From: Isoperla grammatica
Taxonomy: Eukaryota > Arthropoda > Insecta > Plecoptera > Perlodidae
Assembly (NCBI GenBank): GCA_945910005.1
Contig: OX246743.1
Span: forward strand, 48,173,637-48,237,636
DNA length: 64,000 nt
Direction: 5' to 3'
The position numbers were made by a program, and so were the translations under genes. The notes under the pieces were generated by a model, which saw only the letters and a list, made by a program, of their open reading frames with translations, was not told where the DNA came from and did no database searches. Every line of letters begins with the position of its first letter. Within the stretch, counting starts at the first letter, position 1. Positions 31,341-47,200 of this stretch are shown in pieces.

Positions 31341-34300
31341 GTTGGATAGCCCACTATTGGACTATGTTATATGTATTCTATATCTGCAACAGGATCGAGG
31401 TCCCTTCTAGACCCGTATCAAGTATATGTTGGGTAGCCCACTATTGGACAATGTTATATGTATTCTATATCTGCAACAGGATCGAGGTCCCTTCTAGACC
31501 CGAATCAAGTATATGTTGGGTAGCCCACTATTGGACTATGTTATATGTATTCTATATCTGCAACAGGATCGAGGTCCCTTCTAGACCCGTATCAAGTATA
31601 TGTTGGGTAGCCCACTATTGGACTATGTTATATGTATTCTATATCTGCAACAGGATCGAGGTCCCTTCTAGACCCGTATCAAGTATATGTTGGGTAGCCC
31701 ACTATTGGACTATGTTATATGTATTCTATATCTGCAACAGGATCGAGGTCCCTTCTAGACCCGTATCAAGTATATGTTGGGTAGCCCACTATTGGACTAT
31801 GTTATATGTATTCTATATCTGCAACAGGATCGAGGTCCCTGCTAGACCCGTATCAAGTATATGTTGGGTAGCCCACTATTGGACTATGTTATATGTATTC
31901 TATATCTGCAACAGGATCGAGGTCCCTCCTAGACCCGTATCAAGTATATGTTGGGTAGCCCACTATTGGACTATGTTATATGTATTCTATATCTGCAACA
32001 GGATCGAGGTCCCTTCTAGACCCGTATCATGTTTATGTTGGGTAGCCCACTATTGGACTATGTTATATGTATTCTATATCTGCAACAGGATCGAGGTCCT
32101 TTCTAGACCCGTATCAAGTATATGTTGGGTAGCCCACTATTGGACTATGTTATATGTATTCTATATCTGCAACAGGATCGAGGTCCCTCCTAGACCCGTA
32201 TCAAGTATATGTTGGGTAGCCCACTATTGGACTATGTTATATGTATTCTATATCTGCAACAGGATCGAGGTCCCTTCTAGACCCGTATCAAGTATATGTT
32301 GGGTAGCCCACTATTGGACTATGTTATATGTATTCTATATCTGCAACAGGATCGAGGTCCCTTCTAGTCCCGTATCAAGTATATGTTGGGTAGCCCACTA
32401 TTGGACTATGTTATATGTATTCTATATCTGCAACAGGATCGAGGTCCTTTCAAGACCCGTATCAAGTATATGTTGGGTAGCCCACTATTGGACTATGTTA
32501 TATGTATTCTATATCTGCAACAGGATCGAGGTCCCTCCTAGACCCGTATCAAGTATATGTTGGGTAGCCCACTATTGGACTATGTTATATGTATTCTATA
32601 TCTGCAACAGGATCGAGGTCCCTTCTAGTCCCGTATCAAGTATATGTTGGGTAGCCCACTATTGGACTATGTTATATGTATTCTATATCTGCAACAGGAT
32701 CGAGGTCCCTCCTAGACCCGTATCAAGTATATGTTGGGTAGCCCACTATTGGACTATGTTATATGTATTCTATATCTGCAACAGGATCGAGGTCCCTTCT
32801 AGACCCGTATCAAGTATATGTTGGGTAGCCCACTATTGGACTATGTTATATGTATTCTATATCTGCAATAGGATCGAGGTCCTTTCTAGACCCGTATCAA
32901 GTATATGTTGGGTAGCCCACTATTGGACTATGTTATATGTATTCTATATCTGCAACAGGATCGAGGTCCTTTCTAGACCCGTATCAAGTATATGTTGGGT
33001 AGCCCACTATTGGACTATGTTATATGTATTCTATATCTGCAACAGGATCGAGGTCCCTTCTAGACCCGTATCAAGTATATGTTGGGTAGCCCACTATTGG
33101 ACTATGTTATTTGTATTCTATATCTGCAATAGGATCGAGGTCCTTTCTAGACCCGTATCAAGTATATGTTGGGTAGCCCACTATTGGACTATGTTATATG
33201 AATTCTATATCTGCAACAGGATCGAGGTCCCTTCTAGACCCGTATCAAGTATATGTTGGGTAGCCCACTATTGGACTATGTTATATGTATTCTATATCTG
33301 CAACAGGATCGAGGTCCCTTCTAGACCCGTATCAAGTATATGTTGGGTAGCCCACTATTGGACTATGTTATATGTATTCTATAACTGCAATAGGATCGAG
33401 GTCCTTTCTAGACCCGTATCAAGTATATGTTGGGTAGCCCACTATTGGACTATGTTATATGTATTCTATATCTGCAACAGGATCGAGGTCCCTTCTAGAC
33501 CCGTATCAAGTATATGTTGGGTAGCCCACTATTGGTCTATGTTATATGTATTCTATATCTGCAACAGGATCGAGGTCCCTTCTAGACCCGTATCAAGTAT
33601 ATGTTGGGTAGCCCACTATTGGACTATGTTATATGTATTCTATATCTGCAACAGGATCGAGGTCCCTTCTAGACCCGTATCAAGTATATGTTGGGTAGCC
33701 CACTATTGGACTATGTTATATGTATTCTATATCTGCAACAGGATCGAGGTCCCTCCTAGACCCGTATCAAGTATATGTTGGGTAGCCCACTATTGGACTA
33801 TGTTATATGTATTCTATATCTGCAACAGGATCGAGGTCCCTCCTAGACCCGTATCAAGTATATGTTGGGTAGCCCTTATTGGACTATATCATATGTATTC
33901 TATATCTGCAACAGGATCAAGGTCCCTCCTAGACCCGTATCAAGTATATGTTGGGTAGCCCACTATTGGACTATGTTATATGTATTCTATATCTGCAACA
34001 GGATCGAGGTCCCTTCTAGACCCGTATCAAGTATATGTTGGGTAGCCCACTATTGGACTATGTTATATGTATTCTATATCTGCAACAGGATCGAGGTCCC
34101 TCCTAGACCCGTATCAAGTATATGTTGGGTAGCCCACTATTGGACTATGTTATATGTATTCTATATCTGCAACAGGATCGAGGTTCCTTCTAGACCCGTA
34201 TCAAGTATATGTTGGGTAGCCCACTATTGGACTATGTTATATGTATTCTATATCTGCAACAGGATCGAGGTCCCTTCTAGTCCCGTATCAAGTATATGTT

Positions 34301-37080
34301 GGGTAGCCCACTATTGGACTATGTTATATGTATTCTATATCTGCAACAGGATCAAGGTCCCTTCTAGTCCCGTATAAAGTATATGTTGGGTAGCCCACTA
34401 TTGGACTATGTTATATGTATTCTATATCTGCAACAGGATCGAGGTCCCTTCTACCCCGTATCAAGTATATGTTGGGTAGCCTACTATTGGACTATGTTAT
34501 ATGTATTCTATATCTGCAACAGGATCGAGGTCCCTTCTAGTCCCGTATCAAGTATATGTTGGGTAGCCCACTATTGGACTATGTTATATGTATTCTATAT
34601 CTGCAACAGGATCGAGGTCCCTTCTACCCCGTATCAAGTATATGTTGGGTAGCCCACTATTGGACTATGTTATATGTATTCTATATCTGCAACAGGATCG
34701 AGGTCCCTTCTAGACCCGTATCAAGTATATGTTGGGTAGCCCACTATTGGACTATGTTATATGTATTCTATATCTGCAACAGGATCGAGGTCCCTTCTAG
34801 ACCCGTATCAAGTATATGTTGGGTAGCCCACTATTGGACTATGTTATATGTATTCTATATCTGCAACAGGATCGAGGTCCCTTCTAGACCCGTATCAAGT
34901 ATATGTTGGGTAGCCCACTATTGGACTATGTTATATGTATTCTATATCTGCAACAGGATCGAGGTCCCTTCTAGACCCGTATCAAGTATATGTTGGGTAG
35001 CCCACTATTGGAATATGTTATATGTATTTTATATCTGCAACAGGATCGAGGTCCCTCCTAGACCCGTATCAAGTATATGTTGGGTAGCCCACTATTGGAC
35101 TATGTTATATGTATTCTATATCTGCAACAGGATCGAGGTCCCTTCTAGACCCGTATCAAGTATATGTTGGGTAGCCCACTATTGGACTATGTTTTATGTA
35201 TTCTATATCTGCAACAGGATCGAGGTCCCTTCTAGACCCGTATCAAGTATATGTTGGGTAGCCCACTATTGGACTATGTTATATGTATTCTATATCTGCA
35301 ACAGGATCGAGGTCCCTTCTAGACCCGTATCAAGTATATGTTGGGTAGCCCACTATTGGACTATGTTATATGTATTCTATATCTGCAACAGGATCGAGGT
35401 CCCTTCTAGACCCGTATCAAGTATATGTTGGGTAGCCCACTATTGGACTATGTTATATGTATTCTATATCTGCAACAGGATCGAGGTCCTTTCTAGACCC
35501 GTATCAAGTATATGTTGGGTAGCCCACTATTGGACTATGTTATATGTACTCTATATCTGCAACAGGATCGAGGTCCCTTCTAGACCCGTATCAAGTATAT
35601 GCTGGGTAGCCCACTATTGGACTATGTTATATGTATTCTATATCTGCAACAGGATCGAGGTCCCTGCTAGACCCGTACCAAGTATATGTTGGGTAGTCCA
35701 CAATTGGACTATGTTATATGTATTCTATATCTGCAACAGGATCGAGGTCCCTTCTAGACCCGTATCAAGTATATATTGGGTAGCCCACTATTGGACTATG
35801 TTATATGTATTCTATATCTGCAACAGGATCGAGGTCCCTTCTAGACCCGTATCAAGTATATGTTGGGTAGCCCACTATTGGACTATGTTATATGTATTCT
35901 ATATCTGCAACAGGATCGAGGTCCCTTCTAGACCCGTATCAAGTATATGTTGGGTAGCCCACTTTTGGACTATGTTATATGTATTCTATATCTGCAACAG
36001 GATCGAGGTCCCTTCTAGACCCGTATCAAGTATATGTTGGGTAGCCCACTATTGGACTATGTTATATGTATTCCATATCTGCAACAGGATCGAGGTCCCT
36101 TCTAGACCCGTATCAAGTATATGTTGGGTAGCCCACTATTGGACTATGTTATATGTATTCTATATCTGCAACAGGATCGAGGTCCCTTCTAGACCCGTAT
36201 CAAGTATATGTTGGGTAGCCCACTATTGGACTATGTTATATGTATTCTATATCTGCAACAGGATCGAGGTCCCTTCTAGACCCGTATCAAGTATATGTTG
36301 GGTAGCCCACTTTTGGACTATGTTATATGTATTCTATATCTGCAACAGGATCGAGGTCCCTTCTAGACCCGTATCAAGTATATGTTGGGTAGCCCACTAT
36401 TGGACTATGTTATATGTATTCTATATCTGCAACAGGATCGAGGTCCCTTCTAGACCCGTATCAAGTATATGTTGGGTAGCCCACTATTGGACTATGTTAT
36501 ATGTATTCTTTATCTGCAACAGGATCGAGGTCCCTTCTAGACCCGTATCAAGTATATGTTGGGTAGCCCACTATTGGACTATGTTATATGTATTCTATAT
36601 CTGCAACAGGATCGAGGTCCCTTCTAGACCCGTATCAAGTATATGGTGGGTAGCCCACTATTGGACTATGTTATAAGTATTCTATATCTGCAACAGGATC
36701 GAGGTCCCTTCTAGACCCGTATCAAGTATATGTTGGGTAGCCCACTATTGGACTATGTTATATGTATTCTATATCTGCAACAGGATCGAGGTCCCTGCTA
36801 GACCCGTATCAAGTATATGTTGGGTAGCCTACTATTGGACTATGTTATATGTATTCTATATCTGCAACAGGATCGAGGTCTCTGCTAGACCCGTATCAAG
36901 TATATGTTGGGTAGCCCACTATTGGACTCTGTTATATGTATTCTATATCTGCAACAGGATCGAGGTCCCTCCTAGACCCGTATCAAGTATATGTTGGGTA
37001 GCCCACTATTGGACTATGTTATATGTATTCTATATCTGCAACAGGATCGAGGTCCCTCCTAGACCCGTATCAAGTATATG
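30450..37080 (+). repeat. 87-bp array, block A copy 3
   Basis: From about 30,450 the unit string matches block A copy 1 from about 1,054. CTGACACAGG lies near 31,037, GAATTC at 33,200-33,205, the short GTAGCCCTTATTGG unit near 33,867, the paired CTTCTACCCCG units near 34,449 and 34,622, and TTATAAGTATTC near 36,671. The offset from copy 1 is 29,396 at the start and 28,526 later, a difference of ten units: one unit lost here plus the nine-unit duplication private to copy 1. Its beginning is a breakpoint inside the array. Confidence 0.85.
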
Positions 37081-40000
37081 TTGGGTAGCCCTTATTGGAC
37101 TATGTTATATGTATTCTATATCTGCAACAGGATCGAGGTCCCTTCTAGACCCGTATCAAGTATATGTTGGGTAGCCCACTATTGGACTATGTTATATGTA
37201 TTCTATATCTGCAACAGGATCGAGGTCCCTCCTAGACCCGTATCAAGTATATGTTGGGTAGCCCACTATTGGACTATGTTATATGTATTCTATATCTGCA
37301 ACAGGATCGAGGTCCCTTCTAGACCCGTATCAAGTATATGTTGGGTAGCCCACTATTGGACTATGTTATATGTATTCTATATCTGCAACAGGATCGAGGT
37401 CCCTTCTAGTCCCGTATCAAGAATATGTTGGGTAGCCCACCATTGGACTATGTTATATGTATTCTATATCTGCAACAGGATCGAGGTCCCTTCTAGTCCC
37501 GTATCAAGTATATGTTGGGTAGCCCACTATTGGACTATGTTATATGTATTCTATATCTGCAACAGGATCGAGGTCCATTCTAGACCCGTATCAAGTATAT
37601 GTTGGGTAGCCCACTATTGGACTATGTTATATGTATTCTATATCTGCAACAGGATCGAGGTCCCTTCTAGTCCCGTATCAAGTATATGTTGGGTAGCCCA
37701 CTATTGGACTATGTTATATGTATTCTATATCTGCAACAGGATCGAGGTCCCTTCTAGACCCGTATCAAGTATATGTTGTGTAGCCCACTATTGGACTATG
37801 TTATATGTATTCTATATCTGCAACAGGATCGAGGTCCCTTCTAGACCCGTATCAAGTATATGTTGGGTAGCCCACTATTGGACTATGTTATATGTATTCT
37901 ATATCTGCAACAGGATCGAGGTCCCTCCTAGACCCGTATCAAGTATATGTTGGGTAGCCCACTATTGGACTATGTTATATGTATTCTATATCTGCAACAG
38001 GATCGAGGTCCCTTCTAGACCCGTATCAAGTATATGTTGGGTAGCCCACTATTGGACTATGTTATATGTATTCTATATCTGCAACAGGATCGAGGTCCCT
38101 CCTAGACCCGTATCAAGTATATGTTGGGTAGCTCACTATTGGACTATGTTATATGTATTCTATATCTGCAACAGGATCGAGGTCCCTCCTAGACCCGTAT
38201 CAAGTATATGTTGGGTAGCCTACTATTGGACTATGTTATATGTATTCTATATCTGCAACAGGATCGAGGTCCCTTCTAGACCCGTATCAAGTATATAATG
38301 GGTAGCCCACTATTGGACTATGTTATATGTATTCTATATCTGCAACAGGATCGAGGTCCCTTCTAGACCCGTATCGAGTATATGTTGGGTAGCCCACTAT
38401 TGGACTATGTTATATGTATTCTATATCTCCAACAGGATCGAGGTCCCTCCTAGACCCGTATCAAGTATATGTTGGGTAGCCCACTATTGGACTATGTTAT
38501 ATGTATTCTATATCTGCAACTGGATCGAGGTCCCTTCTAGACCCGTATCAAGTATATGTTGGGTAGCCCACTATTGGACTATATCATATGTATTCTATAT
38601 CTGCAACAGGATCGAGGTCCCTCCTACACCCGTATCAAGTATATGTTGGGTAGCCCACTATTGGACTATGTTATATGTATTCTATATCTGCAACAGGATC
38701 GAGGTCCCTTCTAGACCCGTATCAAGTATATGTTGGGTAGCCCACTATTGGACTATGTTATATGTATTCTATATCTGCAACAGGATCGAGGTCCCTTCTA
38801 GACCCGTATCAAGTATATGTTGGGTAGCCCACTATTAGACTATGTTATATGTATTCTATATCTGCAATAGGATCGAGGTCCCTTCTAGACCCGTATCAAG
38901 TATATGTTGGGTAGCCCACTATTGGACTATGTTATATGTATTCTATATCTGCAACAGGATCGAGGTCCCTTCTAGACCCGTATCAAGTATATGCTGGGTA
39001 GCCCACTATTGGACTATGTTATATGTATTCTATATCTGCAACAGGATCGAGGTCCCTTCTAGACCCGTATCAAGTATATGTTAAGTAGCCCACTATTGGA
39101 CTATGTTATATGTATTCTATATCTGCAACAGGATCGAGGTCCCTTCTAGACCCGTATCAAGTATATGTTGGGTAGCCCACTATTGGACTATGTTATATGT
39201 ATTCTATATCTGCAACAGGATCGAGGTCCCTGCTAGACCCGTATCAAGTATATGTTGGGTAGCCCACTATTGGACTATGTTATATGTATTCTATATCTGC
39301 AACAGGATCGAGGTCCTTTCTAGACCCGTATCAAGTATATGTTGGGTAGCCCACTATTGGACTATGTTATATGTATTCTATATCTGCAACAGGATCGAGG
39401 TCCTTTCTAGTCCCGTATCAAGTATATGTTGGGTAGCCCACTATTGGACTATGTTATATGTATTCTATATCTGCAACAGGATCGAGGTCCCTGCTAGACC
39501 CGTATCAAGTATATGTTGGGTAGCCCACTATTGGACTATGTTATATGTATTCTATATCTGCAACAGGATCGAGGTCCCTTCTAGTCCCGTATCAAGTATA
39601 TGTTGGGTAGCCCACTATTGGACTATGTTATATGTATTCTATATCTGCAACAGGATCGAGGTCCCTTCTAGACCCGTATCAAGTATATGTTGGGTAGCCC
39701 ACTATTGGACTATGTTATATGTATTCTATATCTGACACAGGATCGAGGTCCCTTCTAGACCCGTATCAAGTATATGTTGGGTAGCCCACTATTGGACTAT
39801 GTTATATGTATTCTATATCTGCAACAGGATCGAGGTGCCTTCTAGACCCGTATCAAGTATATGTTGGGTTGCCCACTATTGGACTATGTTATATGTATTC
39901 TATATCTGCAACAGGATCGAGGTCCCTTCTAGTCCCGTATCAAGTATATGTTGGGTAGCCCACTATTGGACTATGTTATATGTATTCTATATCTGCAACA

Positions 40001-41620
40001 GGATCGAGGTCCCTTCTAGTCCCGTATCAAGTATATGTTGGGTAGCCCACTATTGGACTATGTTATATGTATTCTATATCTGCAACAGGATCGAGGTCCC
40101 TACTAGACCCGTATCAAGTATATGTTGTGTAGCCCACTATTGGACTATGTTATATGTATTCTATATCTGCAACAGGATCGAGGTCCCTTCTAGACCCGTA
40201 TCAAGTATATGTTGGGTAGCCCACTATTGGACTATGTTATATGTATTCTATATCTGCAACAGGATCGAGGTCCCTCCTAGACCCGTATCAAGTATATGTT
40301 GGGTAGCCCACTATTGGACTATGTTATATGTATTCTATATCTGCAACAGGATCGAGGTCCCTTCTAGACCCGTATCAAGTATATGTTGGGTAGCCCACTA
40401 TTGGACTATGTTATATGTATTCTATATCTGCAACAGGATCGAGGTCCCCACCTAGACCCGTATCAAGTATTTGTTGGGTAGCTCACTATTGGACTATGTT
40501 ATATGTATTCTATATCTGCAACAGGATCGAGGTCCCTCCTAGACCCGTATCAAGTATATGTTGGGTAGCCTACTATTGGACTATGTTATATGTATTCTAT
40601 ATCTGCAACAGGATCGAGGTCCCTTCTAGACCCGTATCAAGTATATAATGGGTAGCCCACTATTGGACTATGTTATATGTATTCTATATCTCCAACAAGA
40701 TCGAGGTCCCTTCTAGACCCGTATCAAGTATATGTTGGGTAGCCCACTATTGGACTATGTTATATGTATTCTATATCTGCAACAGGATCGACGTCCCTCC
40801 TAGACCCGTATCAAGTATATGTTGGGTAGCCCACTATTGGACTATGTTATATGTATTCTATATCTGCAACAGGATCGAGGTCCCTTCTAGACACGTATCA
40901 AGTATATGTTGGGTAGCCCACTATTGGACTATGTTATATGTATTCTATATCTGCAACAGGATCGAGGTCCCTCCTAGACCCGTATCAAGTATATGTTGGG
41001 TAGCTCACTATTGGACTATGTTATATGTATTCTATATCTGCAACAGGATCGAGGTCCCTCCTAGACCCGTATCAAGTATATGTTGGGTAGCCTACTATTG
41101 GACTATGTTATATGTATTCTATATCTGCAACAGGATCGAGGTCCCTTCTAGACCCGTATCAAGTATATGTTGGGTAGCCCACTATTGGACTATGTTATAT
41201 GTATTCTATATCTCCAACAGGATCGAGGTCCCTCCTAGACCCGTATCAAGTATATGTTGGGTAGCCCACTATTGGACTATGTTATATGTATTCTATATCT
41301 GCAACTGGATCGAGGTCCCTTCTAGACCCGTATCAAGTATATGTTGGGTAGCCCACTATTGGACTATATCATATGTATTCTATATCTGCAACAGGATCGA
41401 GGTCCCTCCTAGACCCGTATCAAGTATATGTTGGGTAGCCCACTATTGGACTATGTTATATGTATTCTATATCTGCAACAGGATCGAGGTCCCTTCTAGA
41501 CCCGTATCAAGTATATGTTGGGTAGCCCACTATTGGACTATGTTATATGTATTCTATATCTGCAACAGGATCGAGGTCCCTTCTAGTCCCGTATCAAGTA
41601 TATGTTGGGTAGCCCACTAT
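37080..41620 (+). repeat. 87-bp array, block E copy 2
   Basis: This region has the block E markers: TATATAATGGG near 38,293 and 40,643, CTACACCCG near 38,625, TATTAGACTATG near 38,833, TATGTTAAGTAG near 39,079 and CTGACACAGG near 39,733. It matches copy 1 at +28,004. The offset becomes 28,005 after a single inserted base near 40,447 (GGTCCCCACCTAGA), which also breaks the open frame. At about 41,620 the string jumps to the sequence that precedes 37,078, giving a tandem offset of 4,698 bases (54 units). Confidence 0.82.
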
Positions 41621-44240
41621 TGGACTATGTTATATGTATTCTATATCTGCAACAGGATCGAGGTCCCTCCTAGACCCGTATCAAGTATATGTTGGGTAGC
41701 CCACTATTGGACTATGTTATATGTATTCTATATCTGCAACAGGATCGAGGTCCCTCCTAGACCCGTATCAAGTATATGTTGGGTAGCCCTTATTGGACTA
41801 TGTTATATGTATTCTATATCTGCAACAGGATCGAGGTCCCTTCTAGACCCGTATCAAGTATATGTTGGGTAGCCCACTATTGGACTATGTTATATGTATT
41901 CTATATCTGCAACAGGATCGAGGTCCCTCCTAGACCCGTATCAAGTATATGTTGGGTAGCCCACTATTGGACTATGTTATATGTATTCTATATCTGCAAC
42001 AGGATCGAGGTCCCTTCTAGACCCGTATCAAGTATATGTTGGGTAGCCCACTATTGGACTATGTTATATGTATTCTATATCTGCAACAGGATCGAGGTCC
42101 CTTCTAGTCCCGTATCAAGAATATGTTGGGTAGCCCACTATTGGACTATGTTATATGTATTCTATATCTGCAACAGGATCGAGGTCCCTTCTAGTCCCGT
42201 ATCAAGTATATGTTGGGTAGCCCACTATTGGACTATGTTATATGTATTCTATATCTGCAACAGGATCGAGGTCCATTCTAGACCCGTATCAAGTATATGT
42301 TGGGTAGCCCACTATTGGACTATGTTATATGTATTCTATATCTGCAACAGGATCGAGGTCCCTTCTAGTCCCGTATCAAGTATATGTTGGGTAGCCCACT
42401 ATTGGACTATGTTATATGTATTCTATATCTGCAACAGGATCGAGGTCCCTTCTAGACCCGTATCAAGTATATGTTGTGTAGCCCACTATTGGACTATGTT
42501 ATATGTATTCTATATCTGCAACAGGATCGAGGTCCCTTCTAGACCCGTATCAAGTATATGTTGGGTAGCCCACTATTGGACTATGTTATATGTATTCTAT
42601 ATCTGCAACAGGATCGAGGTCCCTCCTAGACCCGTATCAAGTATATGTTGGGTAGCCCACTATTGGACTATGTTATATGTATTCTATATCTGCAACAGGA
42701 TCGAGGTCCCTTCTAGACCCGTATCAAGTATATGTTGGGTAGCCCACTATTGGACTATGTTATATGTATTCTATATCTGCAACAGGATCGAGGTCCCTCC
42801 TAGACCCGTATCAAGTATATGTTGGGTAGCTCACTATTGGACTATGTTATATGTATTCTATATCTGCAACAGGATCGAGGTCCCTCCTAGACCCGTATCA
42901 AGTATATGTTGGGTAGCCTACTATTGGACTATGTTATATGTATTCTATATCTGCAACAGGATCGAGGTCCCTTCTAGACCCGTATCAAGTATATAATGGG
43001 TAGCCCACTATTGGACTATGTTATATGTATTCTATATCTGCAACAGGATCGAGGTCCCTTCTAGACCCGTATCGAGTATATGTTGGGTAGCCCACTATTG
43101 GACTATGTTATATGTATTCTATATCTCCAACAGGATCGAGGTCCCTCCTAGACCCGTATCAAGTATATGTTGGGTAGCCCACTATTGGACTATGTTATAT
43201 GTATTCTATATCTGCAACTGGATCGAGGTCCCTTCTAGACCCGTATCAAGTATATGTTGGGTAGCCCACTATTGGACTATATCATATGTATTCTATATCT
43301 GCAACAGGATCGAGGTCCCTCCTACACCCGTATCAAGTATATGTTGGGTAGCCCACTATTGGACTATGTTATATGTATTCTATATCTGCAACAGGATCGA
43401 GGTCCCTTCTAGACCCGTATCAAGTATATGTTGGGTAGCCCACTATTGGACTATGTTATATGTATTCTATATCTGCAACAGGATCGAGGTCCCTTCTAGA
43501 CCCGTATCAAGTATATGTTGGGTAGCCCACTATTAGACTATGTTATATGTATTCTATATCTGCAATAGGATCGAGGTCCCTTCTAGACCCGTATCAAGTA
43601 TATGTTGGGTAGCCCACTATTGGACTATGTTATATGTATTCTATATCTGCAACAGGATCGAGGTCCCTTCTAGACCCGTATCAAGTATATGCTGGGTAGC
43701 CCACTATTGGACTATGTTATATGTATTCTATATCTGCAACAGGATCGAGGTCCCTTCTAGACCCGTATCAAGTATATGTTAAGTAGCCCACTATTGGACT
43801 ATGTTATATGTATTCTATATCTGCAACAGGATCGAGGTCCCTTCTAGACCCGTATCAAGTATATGTTGGGTAGCCCACTATTGGACTATGTTATATGTAT
43901 TCTATATCTGCAACAGGATCGAGGTCCCTGCTAGACCCGTATCAAGTATATGTTGGGTAGCCCACTATTGGACTATGTTATATGTATTCTATATCTGCAA
44001 CAGGATCGAGGTCCTTTCTAGACCCGTATCAAGTATATGTTGGGTAGCCCACTATTGGACTATGTTATATGTATTCTATATCTGCAACAGGATCGAGGTC
44101 CTTTCTAGTCCCGTATCAAGTATATGTTGGGTAGCCCACTATTGGACTATGTTATATGTATTCTATATCTGCAACAGGATCGAGGTCCCTGCTAGACCCG
44201 TATCAAGTATATGTTGGGTAGCCCACTATTGGACTATGTT
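41620..44240 (+). repeat. 87-bp array, block E copy 3, truncated
   Basis: This matches block E copy 2 at an offset of 4,698 bases: the short GTAGCCCTTATTGG unit near 41,781, TATATAATGGG near 42,991, CTACACCCG near 43,323, TATTAGACTATG near 43,531 and TATGTTAAGTAG near 43,777. At about 44,240 it stops following block E and continues as block A two units ahead of the short unit near 44,390. That is a clear recombination breakpoint between block types. Confidence 0.82.
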
Positions 44241-47200
44241 ATATGTATTCTATATCTGCAACAGGATCGAGGTCCCTCCTAGACCCGTATCAAGTATATG
44301 TTGGGTAGCCCACTATTGGACTATGTTATATGTATTCTATATCTGCAACAGGATCGAGGTCCCTCCTAGACCCGTATCAAGTATATGTTGGGTAGCCCTT
44401 ATTGGACTATATCATATGTATTCTATATCTGCAACAGGATCAAGGTCCCTCCTAGACCCGTATCAAGTATATGTTGGGTAGCCCACTATTGGACTATGTT
44501 ATATGTATTCTATATCTGCAACAGGATCGAGGTCCCTTCTAGACCCGTATCAAGTATATGTTGGGTAGCCCACTATTGGACTATGTTATATGTATTCTAT
44601 ATCTGCAACAGGATCGAGGTCCCTCCTAGACCCGTATCAAGTATATGTTGGGTAGCCCACTATTGGACTATGTTATATGTATTCTATATCTGCAACAGGA
44701 TCGAGGTTCCTTCTAGACCCGTATCAAGTATATGTTGGGTAGCCCACTATTGGACTATGTTATATGTATTCTATATCTGCAACAGGATCGAGGTCCCTTC
44801 TAGTCCCGTATCAAGTATATGTTGGGTAGCCCACTATTGGACTATGTTATATGTATTCTATATCTGCAACAGGATCAAGGTCCCTTCTAGTCCCGTATAA
44901 AGTATATGTTGGGTAGCCCACTATTGGACTATGTTATATGTATTCTATATCTGCAACAGGATCGAGGTCCCTTCTACCCCGTATCAAGTATATGTTGGGT
45001 AGCCTACTATTGGACTATGTTATATGTATTCTATATCTGCAACAGGATCGAGGTCCCTTCTAGTCCCGTATCAAGTATATGTTGGGTAGCCCACTATTGG
45101 ACTATGTTATATGTATTCTATATCTGCAACAGGATCGAGGTCCCTTCTACCCCGTATCAAGTATATGTTGGGTAGCCCACTATTGGACTATGTTATATGT
45201 ATTCTATATCTGCAACAGGATCGAGGTCCCTTCTAGACCCGTATCAAGTATATGTTGGGTAGCCCACTATTGGACTATGTTATATGTATTCTATATCTGC
45301 AACAGGATCGAGGTCCCTTCTAGACCCGTATCAAGTATATGTTGGGTAGCCCACTATTGGACTATGTTATATGTATTCTATATCTGCAACAGGATCGAGG
45401 TCCCTTCTAGACCCGTATCAAGTATATGTTGGGTAGCCCACTATTGGACTATGTTATATGTATTCTATATCTGCAACAGGATCGAGGTCCCTTCTAGACC
45501 CGTATCAAGTATATGTTGGGTAGCCCACTATTGGAATATGTTATATGTATTTTATATCTGCAACAGGATCGAGGTCCCTCCTAGACCCGTATCAAGTATA
45601 TGTTGGGTAGCCCACTATTGGACTATGTTATATGTATTCTATATCTGCAACAGGATCGAGGTCCCTTCTAGACCCGTATCAAGTATATGTTGGGTAGCCC
45701 ACTATTGGACTATGTTTTATGTATTCTATATCTGCAACAGGATCGAGGTCCCTTCTAGACCCGTATCAAGTATATGTTGGGTAGCCCACTATTGGACTAT
45801 GTTATATGTATTCTATATCTGCAACAGGATCGAGGTCCCTTCTAGACCCGTATCAAGTATATGTTGGGTAGCCCACTATTGGACTATGTTATATGTATTC
45901 TATATCTGCAACAGGATCGAGGTCCCTTCTAGACCCGTATCAAGTATATGTTGGGTAGCCCACTATTGGACTATGTTATATGTATTCTATATCTGCAACA
46001 GGATCGAGGTCCTTTCTAGACCCGTATCAAGTATATGTTGGGTAGCCCACTATTGGACTATGTTATATGTACTCTATATCTGCAACAGGATCGAGGTCCC
46101 TTCTAGACCCGTATCAAGTATATGCTGGGTAGCCCACTATTGGACTATGTTATACGTATTCTATATCTGCAACAGGATCGAGGTCCCTGCTAGACCCGTA
46201 CCAAGTATATGTTGGGTAGTCCACAATTGGACTATGTTATATGTATTCTATATCTGCAACAGGATCGAGGTCCCTTCTAGACCCGTATCAAGTATATGTT
46301 GGGTAGCCCACTATTGGACTATGTTATATGTATTCTATATCTGCAACAGGATCGAGGTCCCTTCTAGACCCGTATCAAGTATATGTTGGGTAGCCCACTA
46401 TTGGACTATGTTATATGTATTCTATATCTGCAACAGGATCGAGGTCCCTTCTAGACCCGTATCAAGTATATGTTGGGTAGCCCACTTTTGGACTATGTTA
46501 TATGTATTCTATATCTGCAACAGGATCGAGGTCCCTTCTAGACCCGTATCAAGTATATGTTGGGTAGCCCACTATTGGACTATGTTATATGTATTCCATA
46601 TCTGCAACAGGATCGAGGTCCCTTCTAGACCCGTATCAAGTATATGTTGGGTAGCCCACTATTGGACTATGTTATATGTATTCTATATCTGCAACAGGAT
46701 CGAGGTCCCTTCTAGACCCGTATCAAGTATATGTTGGGTAGCCCACTATTGGACTATGTTATATGTATTCTATATCTGCAACAGGATCGAGGTCCCTTCT
46801 AGACCCGTATCAAGTATATGTTGGGTAGCCCACTTTTGGACTATGTTATATGTATTCTATATCTGCAACAGGATCGAGGTCCCTTCTAGACCCGTATCAA
46901 GTATATGTTGGGTAGCCCACTATTGGACTATGTTATATGTATTCTATATCTGCAACAGGATCGAGGTCCCTTCTAGACCCGTATCAAGTATATGTTGGGT
47001 AGCCCACTATTGGACTATGTTATATGTATTCTTTATCTGCAACAGGATCGAGGTCCCTTCTAGACCCGTATCAAGTATATGTTGGGTAGCCCACTATTGG
47101 ACTATGTTATATGTATTCTATATCTGCAACAGGATCGAGGTCCCTTCTAGACCCGTATCAAGTATATGGTGGGTAGCCCACTATTGGACTATGTTATAAG

